Source: Dasypus novemcinctus (Eukaryota; Chordata; Mammalia; Cingulata; Dasypodidae). From it: a stretch of DNA of 64,000 nucleotides. Both the position numbers and the translations under genes were made by a program. The notes beneath the pieces were generated by a model, which saw only the letters and a program-made list of their open reading frames with translations, made no database searches and was not told where the DNA came from. The stretch spans positions 62,001-126,000 of the forward strand of contig NC_080695.1 in the NCBI RefSeq assembly GCF_030445035.2, given 5' to 3'. Of the stretch, positions 12,550-24,644 are shown piece after piece; position 1 is the first letter of the stretch; every line of letters starts with the position of its first letter.

Positions 12550-15030
12550 CAGAGTTTACTGAGCCTCTCAGGTAGCACGTGGGGGACCCTGGGGTCCTGG
12601 CCGCCGCCCCCAGCTCCCCCTGGGCACCCTCCCTGCTCGCCTTCCAGCTCAGGAGAGCGCGGGTGCTGGGAGTCCAGGGCAGGGGTGAGGAGGCAGGGCC
12701 AGCCGGATGGGGGAGGAAGCGGGGTGTCTGCGAGGAAGGCGAGGGGCTTCCCCCCCGCTGGCCGGGCCCGTGAGGGACGTACTGGGGACCCAGGACACGC
12801 AGCTCGTCACGCGGGTGTGCACCCCAGGGAGGCCCTGGTGGGTGCAGAAATGTTCCCAGCTCACGGCGCCCACCTGCAGCCAGGGGCAGCTCCAGCGGCA
12901 GACCAGGGGCCCCAGAGTCACGCTGTGGGGGGGAAAGGACTCACCCGACATTTCCCCTGCACCCACCCAGCCTGCACCCACCATCACAGGCTGGGGCCAA
13001 CTCCACGGGCTGGGGGGGCACGGGAGAGGGGGACTGGACGGCACTGCAGGGGGACCAGGGGCACTGGAGGGGGAGCTGAGGGGGCACAGAAGGGGGCTGA
13101 GGGCACTGGAGGGGTCTGAGGGCACTGAAGGGGGAGCTGCGAGCAATGAAGGGAGACTGGGGGCATAAAAGGGGGCTGGGAGAGCATGGGAGGGAAAGGG
13201 TGGAGCTGGGGCACACAGAAGAGTGGGGCGGGGTTGCATTGAATGGGGAGTGGGGGTACAAAAAGGGGACTGGGGTCACTGAAGGGGGAGCTGGGGGCAT
13301 AGAAGGGGGCCTGGGAGAGCTTGGGAGGGAAAGGGCGGAGATGGGGCGCATGGAAATGGGGCTGGGGGCACTTGGCAGGCGTCATAGCCCGCGACCTCGG
13401 CATGCACACGTCGTCCCTGACAGCCCTCCCGATCTTGTCGCACAGTCGCCTGCAGTCTTCGGCCCCCACGACCGGCACGTCCACCTCCTGCAGGGGGTGG
13501 GCTGGGGGCAGCGGCGCTGCGTGGAGGAACTGGGTGAGCCCGTGGGGCTGGCCAGGGGGCTCCTGCGCCTTCCTGACGACCGAGAAATGCCTTTTCCTCT
13601 GTGCTGGGTCCTCAGCGGATGGCGGGGACCCTGGGACTCAGTTTCCCCGTGTCTGCTCTGAATGGGATCCAGCCACAAGGCACAGAATGCCCCCCAGCTC
13701 TGCCACTCAAGGGGCGCAGGCCAGAAGTCCCCCCGCAGTGCCCCTCAGGGGGTGGGCTTCCCCGGCAGCAGCAGGATGCATGGGGGCCCCGACTCCGCCC
13801 TGGAGCTGCACCCTCACTTCAAAGCCATCAGCCTCACCCCCTGCAGACACTCTGGCACCGCAGAGGCCCGGGGCTGCCCCAGGGCAGGCCCAGTCCTGGA
13901 CACTGCCCACCCAACCTGGGCCCCCACCCACCTCCTCAAAGGGGGGACCCCCAGGCCCGAGGAGTCACCCATTTCAGTGAAGACCTCGTCCTGGCCTGCC
14001 CGCGGCCCCTGGCCCTCACTATCGTCCACGACGTCCCCCAGCCGGTCCCCCAGCACGTCTTCCTGGCGGAGACCCTGAGCGAGGCGGGGGGGGGGGGGGG
14101 TCGACCGGCCTGATGGCCCCCAAGAGCACCTCGGGGGCCTCCAGTTCTGGCAACGTCCCCGCCCCCCTCACAGACAGGCTGGCGTTGACCTTGGGGTGCC
14201 GGATGCCCTGAGTCCCCCTCCTCAGCCGGTCGTGCTCCTAGAGCCTCAGCTGCCCACCTGGACCCTAAAGGCACAAGCTTCCAAATCTTCCCTGGGTGGG
14301 GGGAGACCAGAAGCTTCTCAGAGGTGCTGGCTGGGGGCAGGGACCCAGGCTCAGTGCAGCAGCGGGGACCCCTCAGGGCCCGGGAGCCAGGGGCCCACGA
14401 GCAGGTGAGGGGCCAGTCCTTGGGGATGGGGCCCCGAGCAAGCTCGGCTCAGTTCAAAGATGCACACCCTGCCTGTTCCTGTACTCCCCTGCCCCGTACC
14501 CCACCCGACATGGAGCACCCCTTGGAAGCCACTCACGGCTCCATGCAGTGGGCGGCGGTCAGCAGCCACTGGGGGTGCACGAGGGAGCCCCCACACACGT
14601 GCTCCCACTGCCGAGAACTTTGATCATAGAACCTCAGGCTGACCTGCCAGGGGGACTTCCTGCCCGAGACGTCACGTCCCCCCACGATGCCCCCAGCTCG
14701 TGCCCCGGGCCAGGATCTGGGGGAGCAGGTCGAGGGGGTGTCAGGGACTCAGGCCACGATCTCCCCAAGCTCGGAGCAAGCCAAGCTCTTCCCCGCCTCC
14801 CGGCAGCTGCTCCCAGGGGCCCAGACAGCCAGGGCGGTGGTGGGGGTCAGGACTCACCTGGGGTCACGGGCACGGGGCCCCCCAGGCAGGGCGGGGCCAG
14901 GAGCAGCAGCCGCAGCATTGGGGAGAGGCGGGCGGGGAGCACTCGGCCTCTGGGGGGACGAGACGGGGGCAGCTTCCCTGGGACGGCACGCTCTCCCCCG
15001 CCTCCAGGCTCAGCCCCCTTATCTCCCCAG
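12550..15030 (-). pseudogene. Mastin/tryptase-like serine protease pseudogene (left arm)
   Basis: On the minus strand the upstream parts are well preserved. There is a GATAAG promoter element at about 15,019-15,024. The signal-peptide exon starts at 14,918 ([14 protein letters not shown]) and ends in a gtgagt donor. The next exon (about 14,690 to 14,535) has [21 protein letters not shown] and the catalytic-His motif LTAAHC, again followed by gtgagt. The following exon (about 14,265 to 14,030) is broken. A one-base deletion after FRVQVG gives an in-frame TGA, a TAG follows, and the DIALL region is damaged. A later exon survives near 13,500-13,390, followed by a repeat-filled intron. The serine exon (about 12,930-12,790) has a frameshift just after the active-site Ser codon. 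The polyadenylation signal is altered to AGTAAA. It resembles mast-cell mastins in length and exon layout. Confidence 0.85.
12990..13380. repeat. Minisatellite in an intron of the left-arm pseudogene
   Basis: G-rich imperfect tandem units (variants of gggagctg, ggcactg and gggagagcatgggagggaaa) fill the last intron of the pseudogene. The complementary C-rich array in the right arm is at 33,140-33,600 and is longer. Chance open reading frames span it on both strands and should be ignored. Confidence 0.75.
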
Positions 15031-15462
15031 CGCAGGACGTGGGCACGGCCGGGCACCCTGCTCTGGGGAGGGGGAGACCTGTGGGGGCCGATGGCCTTTC
15101 TGACAGGGTCCAAACACGCCTGCGCTGCCCCAGCGCACCGGGCAGGGCCGGCTCCCGCGGCGAGGGGCGGACCCCGCGTGGGCCTCCTGCAGGACGCGCT
15201 CTTAGTGGAGGGGACGGGCATGGCAAGCTGAGGCTCATGGGAAATATGGGGTGACATGGGGTGCCCCTTGGGTGAAGGCAGGAGACCCCTGCCCTGACCG
15301 GCATGTCCCAGCTCACCTGTTCCTCAGGGCACCCGTCACCTCGGGAGCTCAAAAGCAGGCCCCACCCCCATGGCGGGGCAGTTGGACGTCATGATGTCCA
15401 CCCCAGGCAGCGGACCTGCAGTGGCCCAGGCCCTGAGCACGGACTTCCAGGGGTGGGGCCCC

Positions 15463-15474
15463 GGTCACGTGACC
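15463..15474. promoter_or_regulatory. Palindromic CACGTG E-box upstream of left-arm pseudogene
   Basis: The 12-base perfect palindrome ggtcacgtgacc lies about 0.55 kb upstream of the pseudogene start codon. It matches the consensus bound by USF, TFE3 and MITF factors. In the right arm the same site reads ggtcatgtgacc (31,304-31,315), the expected result of CpG decay, and is still an M-box core. Function is inferred only. Confidence 0.4.
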
Positions 15475-16789
15475 ACACTCAAGCTCCAAAGAAGGGGAGA
15501 GGCTCCGCCCCCTCCCTAGACCCCCGAAACGGGGGGGTGGGGGGAGACTCCATGGCAGGGCTCCCAGACAATGACTAGGGTCCTCTGAGCCCCATCCTGT
15601 GCCTGGGCCAGAGTCCCCCATACCCAAGGGCGTCTCTGACCACGAGTCGCTGGGGCAGGGCCCCGTGAGGCCAGGGCATCCTGTGGACAGCTGTGTCGGA
15701 CAGGCTGGGGTGGGGTGCGGTGGCTCGGAGTTCCGAACCCCAAAAAACACGAGCTGATCTGAACCCATTCCCGTGGGGAGGACCCCCGTCACCAGGGCCT
15801 TGGGTGGGGGCTCAGGGAGGGGTGGGCAGTGGAGTCAGGGGGCGGCTTCATCCAGCTTCTGAAAGGCCCAGGGGGGGGGCCACAGAGGGAGCCTTGGGGG
15901 CGGCCAGAGCTGGAAACTGGGGAGACGGGGAGACACCACCACGGGCATCGCCCCGTGACGGGAAGCCGAGCCCGAGGCCCGCCGGGGGCCGCCCGCAGCG
16001 CCGCGGTGTTCCAGGGACAGAGCACGGCCTCCTGCGCGCCTCAGACCCGGCCCAGCGCTGCTGTCGCATGGTACTGATTTCAGCACCCAGGAAGCAGCAC
16101 GGTTCACGGTCCCGGGAGGGGGCTGCTGCCACGACCCACCCCTGAACGTGGCGCTGTGCGCAGGCGGAGGCTGGCGGAGCCGTGAGCTGCGCCGCGCTGA
16201 GGCCCTGGCCACGCCCACGGTGGGGACAGCAGGACCCCTCTCCTGTCACCAGCTTCAGAGTGGGGCCTTCAGGACTCGATGACGGGGGCCTCGCCTTGTA
16301 ACTGCAGCTCGTGCCACGGCTGGTTTTGCTCTTACACTTGCCGCTTCGCCTATCACCAACCTGTGCCCAAATCGAGTCCCCCGTGCACTGAGCGTCCAGG
16401 CCTCTCAGGGCAGTCCTCGGGGGCTTCGTGACCCCTGCAGGTGACCCTCGTTGGAGGCACGTGGGAGACCGGGTGCTGGGACCAGATTCCCCTGAGCAGC
16501 TCTCTCGGGGGCTCCGGGCCCCTGTTCCTCCCCCCCCCCGCACCCCACACGCAAGATGGCAGTGGGAGGCCAGAGGGAGTGCCCAGGGCTATGCACCCCG
16601 GACGAGAGGCGGGCGCCCAGTGTCCCTGGTTCAGCTCAGGGTGGAGTGGGAACAAGGAAAGGCCCACAGAATCCTTCCCACGGAGAGAAGCAGGAGCGCC
16701 GACGCGGCCCCAGCTGGCCTCGTCTTTCAGCTACAGCTCCGCGTTTTGTGCCAGTGTAAAAAACTTTTTCTCTTTGACCAAAAAAGACA

Positions 16790-16960
16790 GAATTAGAGAG
16801 AGAGAGAATGAAAGAAAGAAAGAGAGAAAGGAAGGAAGGAATAAAGGGAGAGAAAGAGGGATGGAGGGAGAGGGAGAGAGAGAGAGAGAATGAGAGAAAG
16901 AGAAAGGAAGGAAGAATAAAGGGAGAAAGATAGAGGAGGGAGAGAGATGGAGGGACGGGA
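16790..16960. repeat. GA-rich simple repeat
   Basis: About 170 bases are almost pure purine on the plus strand (runs of gaga, gaaa and ggaa, for example gagagagagagag at about 16,870). Such polypurine tracts can form triplex DNA and are prone to length change. The chance proteins across it are low-complexity artefacts. Confidence 0.9.
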
Positions 16961-17254
16961 GGGGGTTGACGGGGAGCGGAGGGGGGCACCCCAGGGCCTC
17001 TGAGCTCTGGCAGCGAGTCCCACCCGCGGCACGTCCCCGGCTCCCGGGGGCTGGCGGCAGCTGGCCGGCGTCCTGGTGTCCTGCTCTCCTGCCCCGACAA
17101 TGGAGCATCTCGGGGCCCACACAGGCCAGCTGCACCTGGCCGTCCCCTGCCCGGCCGAGCCTGCCCCTGTGTTCCCTGTGCCTTTGCTGTGAGCCTGCGC
17201 CTCCTGACCCCGTGCCCTGTCCTTCCACCACTTGAGAGTGTTCCTAAGGCGGAA

Positions 17255-17335
17255 CGTGGGTGGCACATGGTTGGCATGTGGGTGGCACGTGGGCAGCACA
17301 GTGGGTGGCGCTTGGGCAGCTTGTGGCCGTGCCCT
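17255..17335. repeat. Short GT-rich minisatellite
   Basis: There are four to five imperfect units of about 16-20 bases built on gtgggtggcacatgg / gtgggcagcac. No coding role is apparent. Confidence 0.6.
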
Positions 17336-17887
17336 CCAGGCCTCGCAGGCGGTCCGTGGCGGCAAACGCTGGCACGGTCTGTGTCACATGGTCTCAGTGG
17401 TCCCTGCCTGTTTGTGGGGAGGTGGCGTTGCTCGTGGTGGACACAGGGCAGCTCATGACCTTGTCCCAGGCTGAAGAGCAGTCAGGCTCTTTCCAGGTTG
17501 TTGCCACCACAAACGTAATTCTGGTGTGGGTACTTGAGCCTCGCTGGCCAGAGGTCCGTGGCCCCCGCCGGCGTGTGGAGGGGCCGCCGCTGCCCACTCA
17601 GCCGCTGCCAGGTACACAGAGGAGCCGCGGCCACCTCCGTGAAATCGTCAGCGCTGGCGCCCGGTGCCCCGGGCCCTCGCCAGTGCTGGGGGATCTGCCT
17701 CCTTATCCTTGACAATCGGCGAGAGCGACGCGGTGCCCGGGACCCTTCAGCGTGTTCCCGTGAGCAGGGGGGGCGGGGGTGGGTTCCGGGTGCTGCTCCA
17801 CCAGCGAGCTCGCCCCTCCTTCTGCAGAGCCTCCTCGATGGCCTCAGGTTGGGAGCCCTGCGGGGACACAGCTCAGGCCCGTGGAGG

Positions 17888-18530
17888 CCGCCACGCCCCT
17901 CCCGAGAACACGTCCACCCCCCACGCAGGCAGCGCTCGTCCTGCGTGGAGCCAGCCCCGTCCCGCATTCTAGAAACGTCACCCAGATGCCAAGAGCCAGC
18001 GCAGAACTCCCCTGGAGACCCCCCACGTGGCACCCAAACCAGACACGCGCCCCCCTCTCTCCTACCAGGGTGGAGCCCACCCCCCCACCCGGCTCTCTGC
18101 TGACCACCGTGACCCGTGTCCTTCCACTGCGCAAAGGGCGCCCGGGGATCAGGACCCGCTCACCCGCCCGCCTCGGGCCCCGGGCTCCGCGCACAGGTGC
18201 GCCCCGGGGACGCCAGCGGTGGCAGGTGCCGGCAGGCGGGGCGGCTCCGGCCTCAGCAGCGGCCAGCTCTGCGCAGGACAAGCTCCCACCGCCCACCGCG
18301 GACACGCACGGCCCCGCATACGCCACGGGCACCGCCTCCTCCTGCCGGCGACGCGCGCCTCCCGAGGCCCCTCCCCGCCCGGGGTCCACTCGTGAGCGAG
18401 ACTAACGCGGGTTCACGCTCGGTGGCAGGGCCGGGGCTGGGCGAGGCCGGGGGCCCCGAGGCAGGCGTGCGTTCCGGGGAAGCCCCAACCCTCAGCGACC
18501 AGGGCAAGTAACCCGCGGGCGCGGGATTTC
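17888..18530. promoter_or_regulatory. Second CpG-rich block, left arm
   Basis: This is GC-rich sequence with many CpG dinucleotides, mirrored at about 30,570-31,212. Several frames are open on both strands in both arms, but their translations are Pro/Arg/Gly/Ala-rich and do not resemble a known protein. It may be a CpG island for an unannotated transcript; no TATA or splice pattern identifies one. Confidence 0.4.
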
Positions 18531-18875
18531 TAAAAACCCACGATGACCGCGATATCTATGTGTGAAGTGCAGACGGGCTCGCACGGGCCGGGATTGGTGA
18601 GGCCGGTGAGGTGAGCTGTGCGGGGCCAGGGCTGGAGCCTGTCTCCATCCAGCCTTTTGAGAAACCCCAGATCACTGGAAGAAGCGAGACTTGGATTGCA
18701 CCGATTTTCCCACAGCGACAATAGATAGAAACACACAGTGAAGCAATAATTTAGAGTGGTCATGGAGAACGACTCGGACCCCAGCACATTCTCTCCAGGG
18801 AAGCGATCAAGGATGAGCAGGGGTGGGTCAGCAGGCACACCACGTCACCAGCCCTCCTGCCCTCTGAAGCAGTTT

Positions 18876-19006
18876 AGATAAAGCGCTCGAGTAAACGGGA
18901 GATAAACGCCAAGATGCTGCAAGAGGCGTTCAGTAAAGGAGATGGGTTATCTGGGTGAAGGTTGCTCTTACCTTTAAGGCCAGATAACCCCCAAGAAAAG
19001 AGATAA
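18876..19006. promoter_or_regulatory. Cluster of five GATA motifs with a hairpin (left arm)
   Basis: Five identical AGATAA motifs (either strand) occur in 131 bp: 18,876-18,881, 18,900-18,905, 18,947-18,952 (reverse), 18,982-18,987 and 19,001-19,006. The third and fourth lie in an 11-bp perfect inverted repeat, gggttatctgg / ccagataaccc (18,944-18,954 and 18,980-18,990), whose loop contains a smaller aaggt/acctt stem. All five and the hairpin are preserved in the right arm. AGATAA is the optimal GATA-factor site, and GATA2 is known to drive mast-cell protease genes. A candidate enhancer about 2.2 kb upstream of the intact protease promoter is inferred. Confidence 0.5.
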
Positions 19007-20228
19007 TCTACCGGCCATCACCAGGTGAACAGTCCAGACGGTATCAGCAGGAGGGAAGTGCAGGGCAGATGTGAGGAGCCCACGGCCTCTTCTCTTACTG
19101 AGGTTAGAGAGAGAGCAGTTCTGGAACGGTAAGGCGGGAAAAGAACCGTAAGAGTGGCTGAACCAGGTACAGCAGTAAATTAAGGTGCTGGAAACCAGCC
19201 TATGTCAATAATTGTGATAAATACAAAGGGAATAAAGTCACTAGTTAAAAGACAAATATTGAAGGTGGGTACAAAACAAATCCAGATATATGCTGTTCAC
19301 AAGAGAGAAGCAGGGGTTGAAAGTAAAAGGAAGGGGGAAAACATCTGACAGGCAAGTGCTGCCAAAGGATGGCAGGATTCATGCGCTGGGCCCGAATCTT
19401 CACAAGGAGGGACGACGCTCACGTGAGCATCCACCGCGCAGAGGAGCAGGCCGCGCCCGCTCGCGGGGAGAAGGGACAGCACCTTCGACCTGGTCCGGGT
19501 AGCTCAGGAAGGCAAGCGGGTTTATCTAGAAAATTTCTAAGTGCCACTCACCATGTGGACACACCAACACAGAAGACACACGGTCATCTACAACAACTCG
19601 GTGTCAATGAATGAAGCAAAAAACTAATGAACTTTTTGGTAAAAAATCCTAGAAGGAATTTCCCTCGTAGATAAGGTAAAGTATAGCTATAAAAATAAAA
19701 CCTAGAGGAAGCATGATCTTAAATGGACAATCCTTAGAAGCATTCTTTCTACAAATAAAATTTAAAGAAACAACAAGCCAAGAAGGAATACTGTCCCCAC
19801 TTCAATTTAACATTGTGCTGGAAGTTCTCATGGGTTTTATTTTTTAAAAAGAAACTAAAGGGATAAGGTTTGGAAAGGAGGAAATAAAACTGTCATCGCT
19901 TACATGCGGTGTGATTATTTATATAGAAATCAGATACATTCCAGTGATTGGAAATGAGAGTTAAGATTGTGAGATGTGAGATCAATACATGAAATTCTGT
20001 TGTGTTTCTATATGGCAGCAGCAAAAACGAGACAACCCCGTGAAGGGACACTGTTTCCACGGTCCCCGAGAGCAGGACTACCCAAGGGGCTGCAGGAATT
20101 CCGCACAGCAGATTGTACTACACATGAGAATATCTCTTTGAAGACCCCCAGATTAGTGGGGAGATGCCCGCGGCATCGCGCAGTTCACACTTCCCAGCTG
20201 CACGTGGGTTCATGGCAACGCGACTGCA
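19007..20228. other. Inner end of left arm, old repeat debris
   Basis: AT-richer sequence with no gene. It matches the right arm at 27,893-28,705 and 29,720-30,090, but lacks about 1 kb that the right arm has between those two blocks (junction at about 19,383). Parts look like very old L1. The homology with the right arm ends near 20,228, where another LINE-like fragment begins. Confidence 0.5.
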
Positions 20229-20545
20229 TCTTATTTTTTTCATTTTCTCTTCAAAGAAGCTTTAAGTTACAGAAAAGTCAAGTACAATATAAAGGGGATT
20301 CCCATATACCCAACATCCTCCCCCTTTCCCCTCTCCCCTATAATAACATTTACATGCGGATGGCACATTTGGTACAATTGATGTACGAATATTGCAGCAT
20401 TGCTTCCTACCATGGTCAATGACTTACCTTATGGTGTCTATTTTAGACTGAACACTGTTATAAACATTGACAAAATTTAAAATGGCCTGTATCCATTACT
20501 GTGAGATCAGGCAGAACAATTCTAACGCCCTGAAAATGCGACACT
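20229..20545 (-). mobile_element. LINE 3'-end-like fragment
   Basis: A T-rich start (tcttatttttttcattttctc) leads into a block resembling 3,090-3,430 and its mirror at 43,440-43,770, including the gatcaggcag motif near its end. It looks like a minus-strand retroposon end inserted exactly at the inner boundary of the left arm. The class is not certain. Confidence 0.5.
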
Positions 20546-21127
20546 GAGGCACACACGTCCCACCGGCACACGGACAATGCACGTGGTCACTCCCAGAAAT
20601 GCCCTTAACCCTTAGCCCCTCCCCGTCTCTGAGGAGCAGCAGCGCTGCCGCAGTGGACGTTTGTCCAGCTGGCTTTGGGGGAAACCCAAAGGCCCAGCCC
20701 TGTGGCTCAGCGGGGAGGCCGGGCTCTCAGCGCTTCTAGTTTCTCAGCGTCTGCTCCCGCGCCCCCGTGTGGAGACCGGAGGAACTGCGCCGCGGTGGCC
20801 CTTGGGGCCGCTCAGCCTCCAGCCGGGGCGGCGCCTCCAGGGGCGCAAGAGGCTACCAGCCCGCCCCGGGGTCCCCATGACCCTGCCCTGTTGTTCCCTG
20901 CGTTTGGGGTCCGCAGGCCGCTGTCCGGCTCCCTCCTGGGGGGCAGGGCTGCTTCTCTCCTGGCGCCCAGCGCAGGGTCCCTGCTTGCCCCCGAGTGGGT
21001 GGGGTCACACTCATGGCCCGAGGAGCCCCCCATCTCCACGGGGGCAGCCGCAGGAGGCCCCGACGCCGCAGGCCCCGCCCCTCAGGCGCCCCAGCCCCCA
21101 CCCCGCCCCCCGTTTCCTGTGCTGGGG

Positions 21128-23202
<2,075 letters not shown>

Positions 23203-23434
23203 CCGAGGCGCGTCCGGGGCGGCCCCCTATGCTTCTCCCCCGGGGCTCAGCCTTCTGCTCCCCACAGCGCTGCCCCCTCCCGCCCCTGCTCCCCGCCCTC
23301 TGCCCCTGGCTCCAGCGTGCTGGCCTTCCCGGACAGCGGGGAGCAGAGGCAGGGGACAGGCTCCCAGGCTCTGTGTCCAACAGGGGGGGTGAAGATGGCC
23401 CAGGACCACCGCCCCCACCCTCTCGTCTGTGCCT

Positions 23435-23440
23435 AATAAA
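23435..23440 (+). terminator. Polyadenylation signal of the intact protease gene
   Basis: AATAAA lies 233 bp after the stop codon and is followed within about 35 bp by a GT-rich stretch (gtgtcctagtctgtgtgtgtg), the expected downstream element. Confidence 0.8.
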
Positions 23441-23639
23441 CTTGGTGGAAAGCAGCTGGCGCTCGGTGTCCTAGTCTGTGTGTGTGACCGGGGGGTCTGG
23501 GGGGCTCTGCGGGCTGGGGGGCAGGGCCAGCCTGGGCGTTTGTGCCTCGTGGCCTCCTCTTACCCTGGCCATGCGGGGTGGGGTGGCTGGTCCCCCAGAC
23601 TCAGCAGCCCCTGCCCTCAGGTCTCCCCCGCCCATCCAG

Positions 23640-23965
23640 CCTCTGCTCTTTCCCTCCTACCTGCCCCTTTCCTCTCTCCTCTCTCCATTGTCCTTTATTC
23701 CTCCTCTCTGTCCCTCCTCCCATGTTTTCTTTCCTCCCTCCCCCTCCTCTCCTTTCCCTGCTCTCCTCCATTCCTTCCCCTTTCTTTTGTTCCCTTTTTC
23801 TTCTCTTTCTTCCCTTCACTTAAAACAGTGCTTTATGCTGCTGACAACAGAATCAGACAAAAAGAAGAACACGCAGCAAACGGACACAGAGAACCAGACA
23901 ACTGGGGTGGGGGCGGGGGCGGCGGGAGGGGGAAAGAAAGAAATAAAAAATAAATCTTAAAAAAG
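23640..23965 (+). repeat. Pyrimidine-rich tract followed by a SINE tail fragment
   Basis: A CT-rich low-complexity tract runs from about 23,640 to 23,830. It is followed by a fragment (23,850-23,965) that matches the 3' part of the DAS-type SINE: aacggacacagagaaccagac, a G-rich patch, then aaataaatctta. Open frames across the tract are artefacts of composition. Confidence 0.6.
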
Positions 23966-24644
23966 AACAAAAAATGGTGTTTTATGACACAAAGGAAAAT
24001 ATACTCATAATTAATGAAAAGATAAGAAATCTCGGCAGAGAATTAAAAAATATGTAAAAGAACCCGAGGCTCTGTTCCATTAAAAGCAGTACCCCGTTTT
24101 CTTCTTTTTCTTCAATTGGGTAATTTCGCTCACTGCCTCCCTTTCCACGGCCTCGTTCCTCTGTCGCTTTGCTCGGCTGCTCAGCCCTGGGTCCTCACAC
24201 CCGCGCACGGCCAGCTGCTCGGGGGGCCTGGCAGCAGGAGCCCCTCCCGGGAGCTCAGGTGCAGGCTCGGCCTCGGCGGCCCCCGAGCCCTCAGGGTAGG
24301 CCCTGGAGAGGACGCAGCCCCCCGCCCCCCATGGCCCTGTGCCCAGCCCGCCCTCTGCGTCCCGATGTGCTGTTCCCTGGGTCATTTGCTGGCGACTCGC
24401 CCCCTCTGCTCGCCCCCTCCTGCTCCCCTGACCCGGCGGCCTGGGGGCGGCTTTGGGTTCAAGGGCAGCGGAAGCTTCTGGTCACTGGAGAGGACCAGCC
24501 CCAGGCCCGAGGCCGCTCACGGCATCTCCACGACCCACCCCGTCCCCAAGGGCCCTGGACACGCTCAGATTGCCCTGCCCCTCCCTGTCCCCACTGGACC
24601 CCAGGAGGAGGGCTGCCCCACCCGCCCACCTCCTCTGTACGACA
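23966..24644. other. Spacer sequence upstream of the second protease copy
   Basis: A short AT-rich part (to about 24,110) is followed by GC-rich sequence. No exon, RNA gene or repeat family is recognised; it is the 5' flank of the pseudogene that follows. Confidence 0.4.

Larger units (their letters stand above)
15573..17887. other. Segment present only in the left arm
   Basis: The right arm passes directly from the counterpart of about 15,572 to that of about 17,888 (junction near 31,212-31,216), so these 2.3 kb are either inserted on the left or deleted on the right. The content is GC-rich and without a recognised gene. It includes a purine-rich simple repeat (16,790-16,960) and a short minisatellite near 17,255-17,335. 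I found no clear target-site duplication at the ends. Confidence 0.65.
2706..20228 (+). repeat. Left arm of a large inverted duplication
   Basis: The reverse complement of this segment is recognisable at about 27,893-44,165. Checked correspondences are 2,845 to 44,030; 3,433 to 43,436; 7,229 to 39,509; 9,338 to 37,401; 12,560 to 34,030; 15,572 to 31,216; 17,890 to 31,212; 18,838 to 30,262; 19,976 to 28,140; and 20,225 to 27,895. The coordinate sums shift from about 46,740 to about 49,100 between 15.57 and 17.89 kb, where the left arm has extra sequence. They fall back to about 48,090 near 19.38 kb, where the right arm has extra sequence. Boundaries are by eye and uncertain by tens of bases. 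Confidence 0.88.

Noticed and set aside
16441-17365. Long low-complexity frames across the purine-rich tract
   Set aside because: Their Arg/Glu/Lys or Ser/Leu/Phe runs are a direct product of GA repeats.
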